Below are positions 1 to 5,482 of a DNA stretch of 5,482 bases, piece by piece; positions within the stretch are counted from its first letter, which is position 1, and every line of letters begins with the position of its first letter. The notes under the pieces are model-generated. The model was given only the letters and a program-made list of their open reading frames with translations. It did no database searches and was not told the DNA's origin. A program made the translations under genes and the position numbers. Source of the DNA: an uncultured Ignavibacteria bacterium (GTDB lineage: Bacteria; Bacteroidota; Ignavibacteria; Ignavibacteriales; Melioribacteraceae). The DNA is taken from the NCBI GenBank assembly GCA_937930275.1, contig CALGLM010000159.1, positions 1 to 5,482 of the forward strand, given 5' to 3'.

Positions 1-37
1 ACCGAAGAATCAGGATTATCAGCATTATAAAAAATAA
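1..37 (+). CDS. Possible 3' end of an unidentified upstream gene (partial, frame uncertain)
   Basis: The first bases could hold the tail of a plus-strand gene that begins outside the window. Two frames close cleanly just before the lipoprotein gene: one ends in TAA at 28-30 (last residues TEESGLSAL), the other in TAA at 35-37 (last residues PKNQDYQHYKK). The first has the A-ending codons common here; the second is equally protein-like. The third frame reads through rare-looking CGA, AGA and AGG codons and is less likely. Too little is present to name a product. If either frame is real, the next gene starts only 6-13 bp downstream and is probably in the same operon. Confidence 0.35.
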   Translation, partial: PKNQDYQHYKK

Positions 38-43
38 GGTTAC

Positions 44-2206
44 ATGAAATTTAACACAAAAAGCATTTTAGTATTTTCACTTTTATTATTGTTTTCGGGC
101 TGCGGCTTGTGGAGAAATTTTACCACATATTTTAACAGATATTACAATACTGATTTGCAGTTTGAAAATGCGATGGATGAGCTTAATAAGCAAAAAAAGG
201 ACTTGTTTGCATTTAAAGAAGAACCGGTACCTCAAGCAGCTAAACAAAGTTTAGATAAAGTTGTTGAAAAAGCCTCTAAAATATTACAATTCGATTCTAA
301 ATCTGCATTTTTTGATGACGCTTTACTATTAATCGGTAAATCGTTTTATTATTTACAAGAGTATTCCAAAGCTTATCGTAAGTTTCAAGAACTTGCTACA
401 ATAAAAGATAGCGATTTACTTCTTGAAAACAAATTATGGATCGGTAAATCTCAATTACAATTAAGATTATTTGATGACGGTCTTATTACTTTAGATGAAG
501 TTAAGCAACAAGCAAAAGATGAAGATGAATCAGAAATTTTTACCGAAGCTTCCCTAAGACAGATTGCATATTATAAATATCGTGAAGATTATAAAAAAGC
601 AATTGATATGGCTCAAGCTTTAATGGAAGTATCTGATTCTGACGAGCTTAAAGCCGAAGTAACAAACGAAATTGGTAAACTTTATGTTAGCTTAGAAGAT
701 TATGAAAATGCAGCTGTTTATTTTGCCAAAGTTGTTGAATATGAACCCACTTTTGAAGTCGAATTTAATAGTCGTTTGGAAGTGGCAAAATTGCATAAAA
801 TTTTAGGAAAAAAAGATAAGAGTTTACAAGTTTTATTAGAACTTAAAGATCAGAACAAATATAAACCTTATTTGGATCAGATAAATTTGGAAATAGGGCT
901 TATTAAGTATGAACAAGGAGACTATGACGAAGCATTAGCTATTTTTACGGATGTTGATACAACTTTTAAACAATCACCTGCTGCTTATACTTCGGCATAT
1001 ATGAAAGCCGAATTGTTAACCGAACATTACAAAATATATGATAGTGCAAAGGTTTTTTATGATAAAGTTGCCGGTAGTCAAACTCAATCGGAATATAAAG
1101 ATAAATCTAAAAAGAAATCAGAAATTCTTAAAAAACTTTTAACATTTCGTGAATCGGTATTAAAATATAAAAAACAGTTGTTTTATATAGAAAATCCGGA
1201 TATTTATAAACAAGATTCGGTTGACTTTGTTATTTGGAAGAATAGAGATTCATCAGTAATTAAAGCAGAACAAGAAGAAGCGTTAAAGAATAAAACAAAG
1301 GTAAAAGTTTTAGTTCAACCGATTAAATCGACAATTTCGGCAGATAGTTTAAAAAAAATAATGACAAAATTTGAATATGATTATGCAAATGTATTTTTTG
1401 GTGAACTTAGCGAACCGGACTCTGCTTATAAATATTATTCAAACATTATAGAAAATTATCCGCTCACGCAATACACGCCTAAAATTTATTTTGCGTTAGC
1501 AACTTATTATGATTCAAAAGGAGAAAAAACTAAAGCAGATAGTTTATATAAATATGTTTACGATACTTTTCCGAATGATCCTATAGTAAACGTAATTGCA
1601 AATAGACTTGGATTAACCGAAATTGATTTAACTTCGGATCCAGTTGAAAAAAGATTTAAAGAAGCCGAGAAAATATATCTTAAAAAAGATTATTATTTAG
1701 CAATCAGCAATCTTAAAAAAATATATAAAGAAAATGATAAATCCATGTTCGCGGCAAAATCTCTTTATACTATCGGATTTATTTATGAAAACGATTTAAA
1801 TAAATTAGATTCTGCAGCAGTATATTACGATACTTTAAGTATTAAATATAAGAATACAGAGTATGCCAGAAATATAACTGCAAAACTTAATTTTTATAAA
1901 CAAGAAGAAAAGAGAAAACAAGCCGTACGTGATTCGGTTGCAAAAGCAAAAGAAGATAGCATTAAAGCTGTTATGTTAGAAATAGAAAAGAAAAAGCAGG
2001 AACAAATAAAAATTGATAGTCTTAACCAAAAAGGAAATATTATTAGTTCTGATAGTTCAAATACTGAGCAGCCGGTTCCTGTTGATTCAACAAGTGTTAA
2101 AAATCCCATCAGCTATAAAAGATATAAAGATATTGACATAAAACGGAATAATTTGTTTATTCCCCAGTACCGAAAGAAATATTTTTATTTAAATGATTAC
2201 GCGTAA
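44..2206 (+). CDS. Large tetratricopeptide-repeat (TPR) lipoprotein, envelope scaffold type
   Basis: Predicted 720-residue exported lipoprotein. Residues 1-20 form a type II signal peptide: K2 and K6, a hydrophobic run 8-17, then FSGC with the likely lipidated Cys20. The Phe at -3 is slightly off consensus. Most of the rest is TPR-like helix pairs at about 87-119, 125-155, 164-197, 204-237, 242-270, 277-309, 313-345, 443-475, 477-510, 535-565 and 569-603. The clearest show the TPR pattern, for example G211/Y214/A223/F227/P235 and G98/A110/F114. Residues 346-440 lack clear repeats. A charged Lys/Glu-rich, probably coiled-coil helix spans 617-657, followed by a Ser/Asp linker and a basic, tyrosine-rich tail (691-720). 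TPR lipoproteins generally act as protein-binding scaffolds at the periplasmic face of the envelope. The stretch after the Cys (NFTTYFNRYYN) loosely recalls the start of SprE/PorW, a TPR lipoprotein of type IX secretion and gliding, but I cannot establish orthology. The ATG at 44 is preceded by AAGG (36-39) and gives the complete signal peptide. The stop lies inside the next gene. Confidence 0.85.
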   Translation: MKFNTKSILVFSLLLLFSGCGLWRNFTTYFNRYYNTDLQFENAMDELNKQKKDLFAFKEEPVPQAAKQSLDKVVEKASKILQFDSKSAFFDDALLLIGKSFYYLQEYSKAYRKFQELATIKDSDLLLENKLWIGKSQLQLRLFDDGLITLDEVKQQAKDEDESEIFTEASLRQIAYYKYREDYKKAIDMAQALMEVSDSDELKAEVTNEIGKLYVSLEDYENAAVYFAKVVEYEPTFEVEFNSRLEVAKLHKILGKKDKSLQVLLELKDQNKYKPYLDQINLEIGLIKYEQGDYDEALAIFTDVDTTFKQSPAAYTSAYMKAELLTEHYKIYDSAKVFYDKVAGSQTQSEYKDKSKKKSEILKKLLTFRESVLKYKKQLFYIENPDIYKQDSVDFVIWKNRDSSVIKAEQEEALKNKTKVKVLVQPIKSTISADSLKKIMTKFEYDYANVFFGELSEPDSAYKYYSNIIENYPLTQYTPKIYFALATYYDSKGEKTKADSLYKYVYDTFPNDPIVNVIANRLGLTEIDLTSDPVEKRFKEAEKIYLKKDYYLAISNLKKIYKENDKSMFAAKSLYTIGFIYENDLNKLDSAAVYYDTLSIKYKNTEYARNITAKLNFYKQEEKRKQAVRDSVAKAKEDSIKAVMLEIEKKKQEQIKIDSLNQKGNIISSDSSNTEQPVPVDSTSVKNPISYKRYKDIDIKRNNLFIPQYRKKYFYLNDYA

Positions 2207-2864
2207 AAAAGTATTGGAGTTTATTGAAAACGGTGAAAGCTTGCATATAGAATTTAAACAACGGTTTTCATCGTTTGAAAAAATCGCAAAAGAAATAATA
2301 GCTTTTGCCAATACAAAAGGAGGGGTAATAATATTTGGAGTTGAAGACGATAAAAAAATATACGGTATTGAAAGCGAAAAAGGGGAAACCGAGTTAATTA
2401 ATAAAACTGCACTCCAGTACTGTAATCCGCCAATAGAAGTAAATTTTTATTATTACAATATAGAAAATAGAGAATTGGTTATTGCGGAAATTCCGGAATC
2501 AAAATTAAAACCTCATAGAATTGAAGACTATAAAGATAGTTTAGATCCTAATACAGCCGAAGTTTATATTAGAGTTGATGATAAAAGTATTCCGGCAAGT
2601 AAGGAAATGATTAAACTACTGCAAGCGGAATCAAATGATTTAACATTAATAAACTATACAATCGGGGAAAGCGAAAAAGCAGTATTTGATTATTTAAATT
2701 CTAACAGTTTTATAACAGTTAAAGATTTATGTAATTACACCAATATTTCCAAAAGACGAGCTTCAAGGACGTTAATTAAAATGGTACGTGCAGGCTTACT
2801 GTTTATTCATTCAAAAGATAACGGCGAAAATTATTTTACGAATTCGGGTTTCCGGCAGAGTTAA
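2193..2864 (+). CDS. AlbA_2 (Schlafen-type) domain protein with C-terminal winged helix; probable DNA-binding regulator
   Basis: 223 residues in two parts. Residues about 12-140 match the AlbA_2 domain (PF04326): the EFK motif at E20-K22, the hallmark AFANTKGG at 37-44, then a hydrophobic strand and GVEDD (49-53), and a later strand with YIRVDD (125-130). Residues about 158-216 look like a winged helix-turn-helix, with a helix starting ESEKAVFDYL, a recognition-helix candidate rich in Arg/Lys/Ser (185-199) and a wing near 203-216. Proteins with this pair are usually labelled ATP-binding or transcriptional regulators; AlbA_2 is a nucleic-acid-binding fold related to the Schlafen core. No AAA ATPase module or nuclease motif is visible, so I favour a small DNA-binding regulator. 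The ATG at 2193 lies within the end of the lipoprotein gene (14-bp overlap, different frame) and gives the usual N-terminal helix before EFK. No Shine-Dalgarno precedes it, so translational coupling is likely. Its 3' end overlaps the convergent methyltransferase gene by 29 bp. The target is unknown. Confidence 0.85.
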   Translation: MITRKKVLEFIENGESLHIEFKQRFSSFEKIAKEIIAFANTKGGVIIFGVEDDKKIYGIESEKGETELINKTALQYCNPPIEVNFYYYNIENRELVIAEIPESKLKPHRIEDYKDSLDPNTAEVYIRVDDKSIPASKEMIKLLQAESNDLTLINYTIGESEKAVFDYLNSNSFITVKDLCNYTNISKRRASRTLIKMVRAGLLFIHSKDNGENYFTNSGFRQS

Positions 2865-3387
2865 AAATTTTTCTAAGTTCAAAAATCGAAATTCCGTAAG
2901 CTACAGCCGCATTTAAGGAGTGTTTTATTCCGAATTGCGGTATCTCTAATGAATAATCGCATAAATCTAAAAGTTCTTGTTTAACTCCGGTAATTTCATT
3001 GCCTACAATAAGGCAAATTGGGAAAAAATCTGAATCAACGCTATAGTAAGGAATACTATTTTCGCTAATTTCCAAAGCAGCAATAGTAAATCCTTCAGCT
3101 TTTAACTGTTTAATTTTGTCAACCGGTTCTTTTATATATTCCCATTCAACACTTTCGGTAGCGCCTAAAGATGTTTTAAGAACTTCTTTATTAGGCGGAG
3201 TCGGAGTGTATCCGCATAAAAGTAACTTTTGTATCATTGCAGCGTCAGATGTTCTAAAAACAGAACCTACATTGTAACCGCTTCTTATGCTATCCAACAT
3301 AACATAAACAGGCATTTTTTTTGCTGCATTCAATGTTTCTAAAGTTAATCTTTTTTCGGTAATTTCTAAATGTGTTAATTTGCGCAT
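2836..3387 (-). CDS. TrmH/SpoU-family RNA 2'-O-methyltransferase (SPOUT fold)
   Basis: 183-residue SAM-dependent RNA ribose methyltransferase. All three SpoU/TrmH motifs are present. Motif 1 is SGYNVGSVFRTSDA (36-49), with the conserved Asn39 and catalytic-type Arg45. Motif 2 is LIVGNEITGV (126-135), with Asn130 and Glu131. Motif 3 is LEIPQFGIKHSLNAAVA (147-163), with Pro150 and the Ser157/Asn159 pair. Motifs 2 and 3 form the deep trefoil knot that binds S-adenosylmethionine. The protein is nearly all catalytic domain, with about 25 residues before the first strand and no added RNA-binding domain, so it resembles minimal members. Substrate cannot be read from sequence: tRNA (Gm18-like or wobble 34) or rRNA are all possible, and trmH, trmL and rlmB are each unproven. 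The start at 3387 gives an MRKL N-terminus of the kind I recall for FCB homologues; no Shine-Dalgarno is seen. It begins 2 bp after the gdx stop, so it is the last gene of the rlmN-gdx cluster, and its final codons overlap the convergent AlbA_2 gene. Confidence 0.87.
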   Translation of the reverse strand: MRKLTHLEITEKRLTLETLNAAKKMPVYVMLDSIRSGYNVGSVFRTSDAAMIQKLLLCGYTPTPPNKEVLKTSLGATESVEWEYIKEPVDKIKQLKAEGFTIAALEISENSIPYYSVDSDFFPICLIVGNEITGVKQELLDLCDYSLEIPQFGIKHSLNAAVAYGISIFELRKIFNSAGNPNS

Positions 3388-3389
3388 AA

Positions 3390-3707
3390 TTATTTTGAAA
3401 AAATTTTTAATCCTATTATTCCTATTATAACTAAAAATATAAAACCTAAGCGAATCAGTTCTCTTGACTCATTAAAATATAAGATGCCGTAAATTGCAGT
3501 ACCGGCCGCACCTATTCCGGTCCATACGGCATATGCTGTTCCGATCGGCAAATTTTTTGATCCCATTGCAAGAAATATATAACTTAAAATCATACACACT
3601 GCGGTAAATATTGAAGGATAAAGTTTAGTAAAGCCGTTACTGTATTTTAATCCAACTGCCCAAGAAATTTCAAAAATTGACGCAATTAAAATGTATATCC
3701 AGCTCAT
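3390..3707 (-). CDS. gdx: Gdx/SugE-type small multidrug resistance (SMR) protein, probable guanidinium/proton antiporter
   Basis: 105-residue inner-membrane protein with four transmembrane helices at about 3-20, 30-49, 55-76 and 85-103, the full SMR length. It matches the Gdx (SugE) branch rather than the Qac/EmrE branch. Glu13, the central proton/substrate-coupling acid, is present with Trp16, Ser42, Tyr59 and Trp62, the residues that line the guanidinium pocket. The signature PIGTAYAVWTGIGA (54-67) and the final GLK (99-101) are also there. Gdx proteins work as antiparallel dimers that exchange two protons for one guanidinium, exporting this toxic metabolite; they also export some small quaternary ammonium ions. 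Lys/Arg are nearly balanced between the two sides (K21, K28, R82 and R86 against K51, K101 and K105), as expected for dual topology. The ATG overlaps the rlmN stop (ATGA, 3704-3707), and a weak AAAGG lies 6 bases upstream inside rlmN (3714-3718). No own promoter or guanidine riboswitch fits, so expression probably follows rlmN. Transport substrate is inferred from family. Confidence 0.9.
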   Translation of the reverse strand: MSWIYILIASIFEISWAVGLKYSNGFTKLYPSIFTAVCMILSYIFLAMGSKNLPIGTAYAVWTGIGAAGTAIYGILYFNESRELIRLGFIFLVIIGIIGLKIFSK

Positions 3708-4780
3708 TTATTGCCTTTTTTTAGTTGTTTTACGGCAAGTTGGCCGCAAGCTGCCGCAATATCGTTTCCTCTTGTGTCACGTAACATAACAGTAATATTT
3801 TTTTCTCTTAACTTATCAGCAAAAATTTCAATTTCGTTATAATCTGTAGGTTCAAGTTCAGCAGATATTCCGTTTGGTTCAATATGTTTTATACTGTTAA
3901 AGGGAATTATGTTTATCTTTGAAGGAAGATTGCTACATATTCTCGCAATTCCTTTTATATCTTCTTCTCTGTCATTTATTCCCTTAAGCATTGTATATTC
4001 AAAAGTAATTCTACTTTTGATCTTTTTTGTATAGTATTTTAACGATTCTATTACGGTTTCTAACGGATATTTTTTGTTAATCGGCATTATTGTACTTCTT
4101 ATATCATTGAATGCCGAATGAAGAGAAAGGGCAAGTTTTATCTTAATACCGCTATCTGCAAGAGCAATAATTTTATCAGGGATTCCTGCTGTTGATAAGG
4201 TTATTCTGTTTCTGCTTATACCAACACTTTTTTCATTTGTTAGAATGTTTAAAGAACGTAACGTATTTTCATAATTAAGCAAAGGTTCACCCATTCCCAT
4301 ATACACAATATTGGTTATCGTATCTTTTCCTACAGTTCTACAAGCAATAAGGTATTGGTCAATTATTTCACCTGCGGTTAAATTTCTTTTATAGCCCATA
4401 ACGCCGGTTGCACAAAATTTGCAATCTAACGGACAGCCTACCTGTGTACTTATACACAAAGTATTTCTATCTTCACCCGGTATTATAACGGATTCAATGA
4501 ATTTTTCGTCAAATGTTTTTAGTAATAATTTGTTAGTAAAGCTATTATTCGATTTTTGAACTTCGGTTAACTCAAGAGAATTAATTTCGGATAATAATTT
4601 TAACTTGCTACGTAGTTCTTTTGAAAAATTAACCATTTCATCAAAATTATCTACTTGATGATTATATAACCAGTTAAATAATTGCTTAGCTCGATATTTG
4701 GGTTCGTTAATTTCTGAAAAAAAAATCTCTAATTCAAATTCGGTTAACCCTTTTAATTCTAATTTTTTATTTATCGTCAT
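3704..4780 (-). CDS. rlmN: Dual-specificity RNA methyltransferase RlmN (23S rRNA A2503 / tRNA A37 C2-methylation)
   Basis: 358-residue radical-SAM enzyme that places a methyl group on C2 of adenosine 2503 in 23S rRNA and, in characterised homologues, of A37 in some tRNAs. The 4Fe-4S-binding motif CxxxCxxC is at Cys116, Cys120 and Cys123. The two mechanistic cysteines are also present: Cys345 in DIAAACGQLA, equivalent to E. coli Cys355, which carries the methyl group, and Cys109, 7 residues before the cluster, equivalent to Cys118. Glu96 aligns with E. coli Glu105. GMGEPLLN (162-169) is the SAM-binding GGE-type motif. Residues 1-80 form the accessory helical domain. The RlmN-type QVGCPLDCKFC context and absence of resistance context argue against Cfr, which methylates C8. 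Length is normal and all key residues are intact. It is the first gene of a cluster with gdx (4-bp ATGA overlap) and a TrmH-like methyltransferase. The ATG at 4780 has only an AT-rich leader and no Shine-Dalgarno, common in FCB bacteria. Confidence 0.96.
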   Translation of the reverse strand: MTINKKLELKGLTEFELEIFFSEINEPKYRAKQLFNWLYNHQVDNFDEMVNFSKELRSKLKLLSEINSLELTEVQKSNNSFTNKLLLKTFDEKFIESVIIPGEDRNTLCISTQVGCPLDCKFCATGVMGYKRNLTAGEIIDQYLIACRTVGKDTITNIVYMGMGEPLLNYENTLRSLNILTNEKSVGISRNRITLSTAGIPDKIIALADSGIKIKLALSLHSAFNDIRSTIMPINKKYPLETVIESLKYYTKKIKSRITFEYTMLKGINDREEDIKGIARICSNLPSKINIIPFNSIKHIEPNGISAELEPTDYNEIEIFADKLREKNITVMLRDTRGNDIAAACGQLAVKQLKKGNK

Positions 4781-4939
4781 TAATATTAATTTTTATTTAA
4801 ACTATAAAAATAATAAAGAACTGTGAATAATTAAAGGTAAAAAGAAATAGAACTAATTAAAAACAAATAATTCTTTATTTGGTAAATTTAAAAGATATAA
4901 TTAAATTAAGATATTATATCAATTATTATCGGGGTAAGT
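4781..4939. promoter_or_regulatory. Divergent promoter region between rlmN and the acyl-CoA dehydrogenase gene
   Basis: This 159-bp, extremely AT-rich spacer separates two divergent start codons and is the only real intergenic gap in the window, so both promoters should lie here. Candidate -10 elements are TATAAT at 4896-4901 (plus) and TATAGT read on the minus strand at 4806-4801. Neither has a clear -35 at the proper distance, and the Bacteroidota-type TAnnTTTG motif is not matched cleanly on either strand; TTTG at 4878-4881 is only a fragment. In such AT-rich DNA these hexamers arise easily, so exact promoter positions are uncertain. I see no GC-rich folded RNA element, tRNA or small ORF. 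Confidence 0.6.
4894..4920. repeat. 8-bp inverted repeat before the acyl-CoA dehydrogenase gene, possible operator
   Basis: GATATAAT (4894-4901) and ATTATATC (4913-4920) are perfect inverted copies separated by 11 bases, ending 19 bp before the ATG at 4940. The left arm contains the best plus-strand -10 candidate (TATAAT), so a protein bound here would block the promoter. This is visible directly, but the arms are mostly A/T and a match of this size can arise by chance in the spacer, so an operator role is speculative. Confidence 0.35.
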
Positions 4940-5482
4940 ATGGAATTTGACTTTACTGATCAACAGATGATGATAAAGAACATTGCTAAAGAGTTTGCTG
5001 AACAGGAAATTGCAAAAAGTGCGGTGGATAGAGATAAAAATGGAGAATTTCCTTTTGAGATAATAAAAAAACTTGGAGGACTTGGGTTCTTAGGTATGCG
5101 GGTTTCACCTGATTACGGTGGCCCCGGATTAGATACTATTAGCTATGTATTAGCTTTAATAGAAATTTCTAAAATTGATGCAAGTGTAGGAGTTATTTTG
5201 TCTGTAAATAATTCTCTTGTTACATATGTTTTGGAAAAATTTGGGGATGATTTTTTGAAAAATAAATATTTGCGAAAAATAGCAATTGGTGAAAAACTCG
5301 GCGCCTTTGCATTGAGTGAACCGGAAGCAGGTAGTGATGCTACGAAACAAAAAACTTTTGCAAAAAAACACGGTGATAATTGGATATTAAACGGCACAAA
5401 AAACTGGATTACTAACGGTACTACGGCAGATTACTTTATTGTATTTGCCCAAACTAATATGTCGTTAAAACATAAAGGAATT
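4940..5482 (+). CDS. Acyl-CoA dehydrogenase, short/medium-chain type (N-terminal part, runs off the right edge)
   Basis: The first 181 codons are open to the last base with no stop; the family is usually about 380 residues, so roughly half is present. These FAD enzymes form the 2,3-double bond of acyl-CoA and pass electrons to electron-transfer flavoprotein, in beta-oxidation or branched-chain amino-acid breakdown. The N-terminal helical domain covers about 1-118 (MEFDFTDQQ start, then PDYGGPG at 57-63). The middle beta-domain begins with the classic signature FALSEPEAGSDA (123-134), which contacts FAD and substrate, followed by LNGTKNWITNG (150-160), which includes the flavin-binding WIT. 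The catalytic glutamate expected in the C-terminal helical domain lies beyond the window, so chain-length preference and activity cannot be judged. The sequence recalls butyryl-CoA dehydrogenase-like members of FCB bacteria. The ATG at 4940 follows GGGG at 4931-4934, a plausible weak ribosome binding site; internal ATGs at 4967 and 4970 would cut the conserved N-terminus. It is divergent from rlmN. Confidence 0.93.
   Translation, partial: MEFDFTDQQMMIKNIAKEFAEQEIAKSAVDRDKNGEFPFEIIKKLGGLGFLGMRVSPDYGGPGLDTISYVLALIEISKIDASVGVILSVNNSLVTYVLEKFGDDFLKNKYLRKIAIGEKLGAFALSEPEAGSDATKQKTFAKKHGDNWILNGTKNWITNGTTADYFIVFAQTNMSLKHKGI

Noticed and set aside
1894..2109. Minus-strand ORF of 71 codons inside the lipoprotein gene
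   Set aside because: It is antisense to the coiled-coil/linker region; its hydrophobic, Ser/Phe-rich translation is what antisense of Lys/Glu codons gives, and it has no ribosome binding site or family signature.
2193..2864. Schlafen-like AlbA_2 protein as part of an anti-phage system
   Set aside because: Only a short AlbA_2 + winged-helix protein is present, with no nuclease, helicase or defence partner nearby; the neighbours are housekeeping genes, so a regulator is simpler.
2863..2872. A5T5 palindrome as a bidirectional terminator between the convergent genes
   Set aside because: There is no GC-rich stem, and it lies within the coding sequence of the methyltransferase; a pure A/T hairpin of 10 bp would not form a stable intrinsic terminator.
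3704..4780. Cfr antibiotic-resistance methyltransferase as an alternative to RlmN
   Set aside because: The sequence context of the Cys cluster, the accessory N-terminal domain and the housekeeping neighbours fit RlmN; nothing mobile or resistance-related surrounds it.
4779..4790. 12-bp perfect palindrome ATTAATATTAAT at the rlmN start codon
   Set aside because: It is made only of A and T in an extremely AT-rich spacer and is expected by chance; nothing else ties it to a binding protein.
5143..5397. Two minus-strand ORFs (84 and 71 codons) within 5143-5397
   Set aside because: Both lie antisense to the strongly conserved acyl-CoA dehydrogenase signatures and show no domain or start signal of their own.

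Overview
The window is a low-G+C (roughly 30% by eye), gene-dense stretch of a bacterial chromosome. AT-rich leaders, weak or absent Shine-Dalgarno sequences, a large TPR lipoprotein and the style of the AlbA_2/winged-helix protein, the TrmH-like enzyme and the acyl-CoA dehydrogenase suggest Bacteroidota or a close FCB relative such as Ignavibacteriota. This placement is inferred from recalled family resemblance; no phylogenetic marker was analysed. I see no sign of recent transfer: no transposase, integrase, tRNA, CRISPR array or abrupt change in composition.

Layout. Bases 1-43 are probably the end of an upstream gene plus a very short leader. Two plus-strand genes follow: a 720-residue TPR lipoprotein (44-2206) and a 223-residue AlbA_2 + winged-helix protein (2193-2864), overlapping by 14 bp. 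They converge on a three-gene minus-strand cluster transcribed from 4780 down to 2836: rlmN (23S rRNA A2503 / tRNA A37 C2-methyltransferase), a Gdx/SugE-type small multidrug resistance protein (guanidinium exporter) and a TrmH/SpoU-fold RNA 2'-O-methyltransferase. rlmN and gdx share 4 bp (ATGA), and gdx and the methyltransferase are 2 bp apart, so the three are almost certainly one transcript. The two transcription units collide with a 29-bp overlap of coding ends (2836-2864). The only true intergenic region, 4781-4939, is a divergent promoter region between rlmN and an acyl-CoA dehydrogenase gene (from 4940) that runs off the right edge.

Functions. The minus-strand cluster pairs two RNA-modifying enzymes with a guanidinium exporter. 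The first two plus-strand genes are an envelope scaffold-type protein coupled to a probable DNA-binding regulator, and the acyl-CoA dehydrogenase belongs to fatty-acid or amino-acid degradation. Most of this looks like ordinary core genome. I found no convincing new multi-gene defence or mobile system. The points that merit a second look are the gdx/RNA-methyltransferase coupling, the terminator-less convergent overlap, the lipoprotein-regulator overlap and an inverted repeat in front of the acyl-CoA dehydrogenase.
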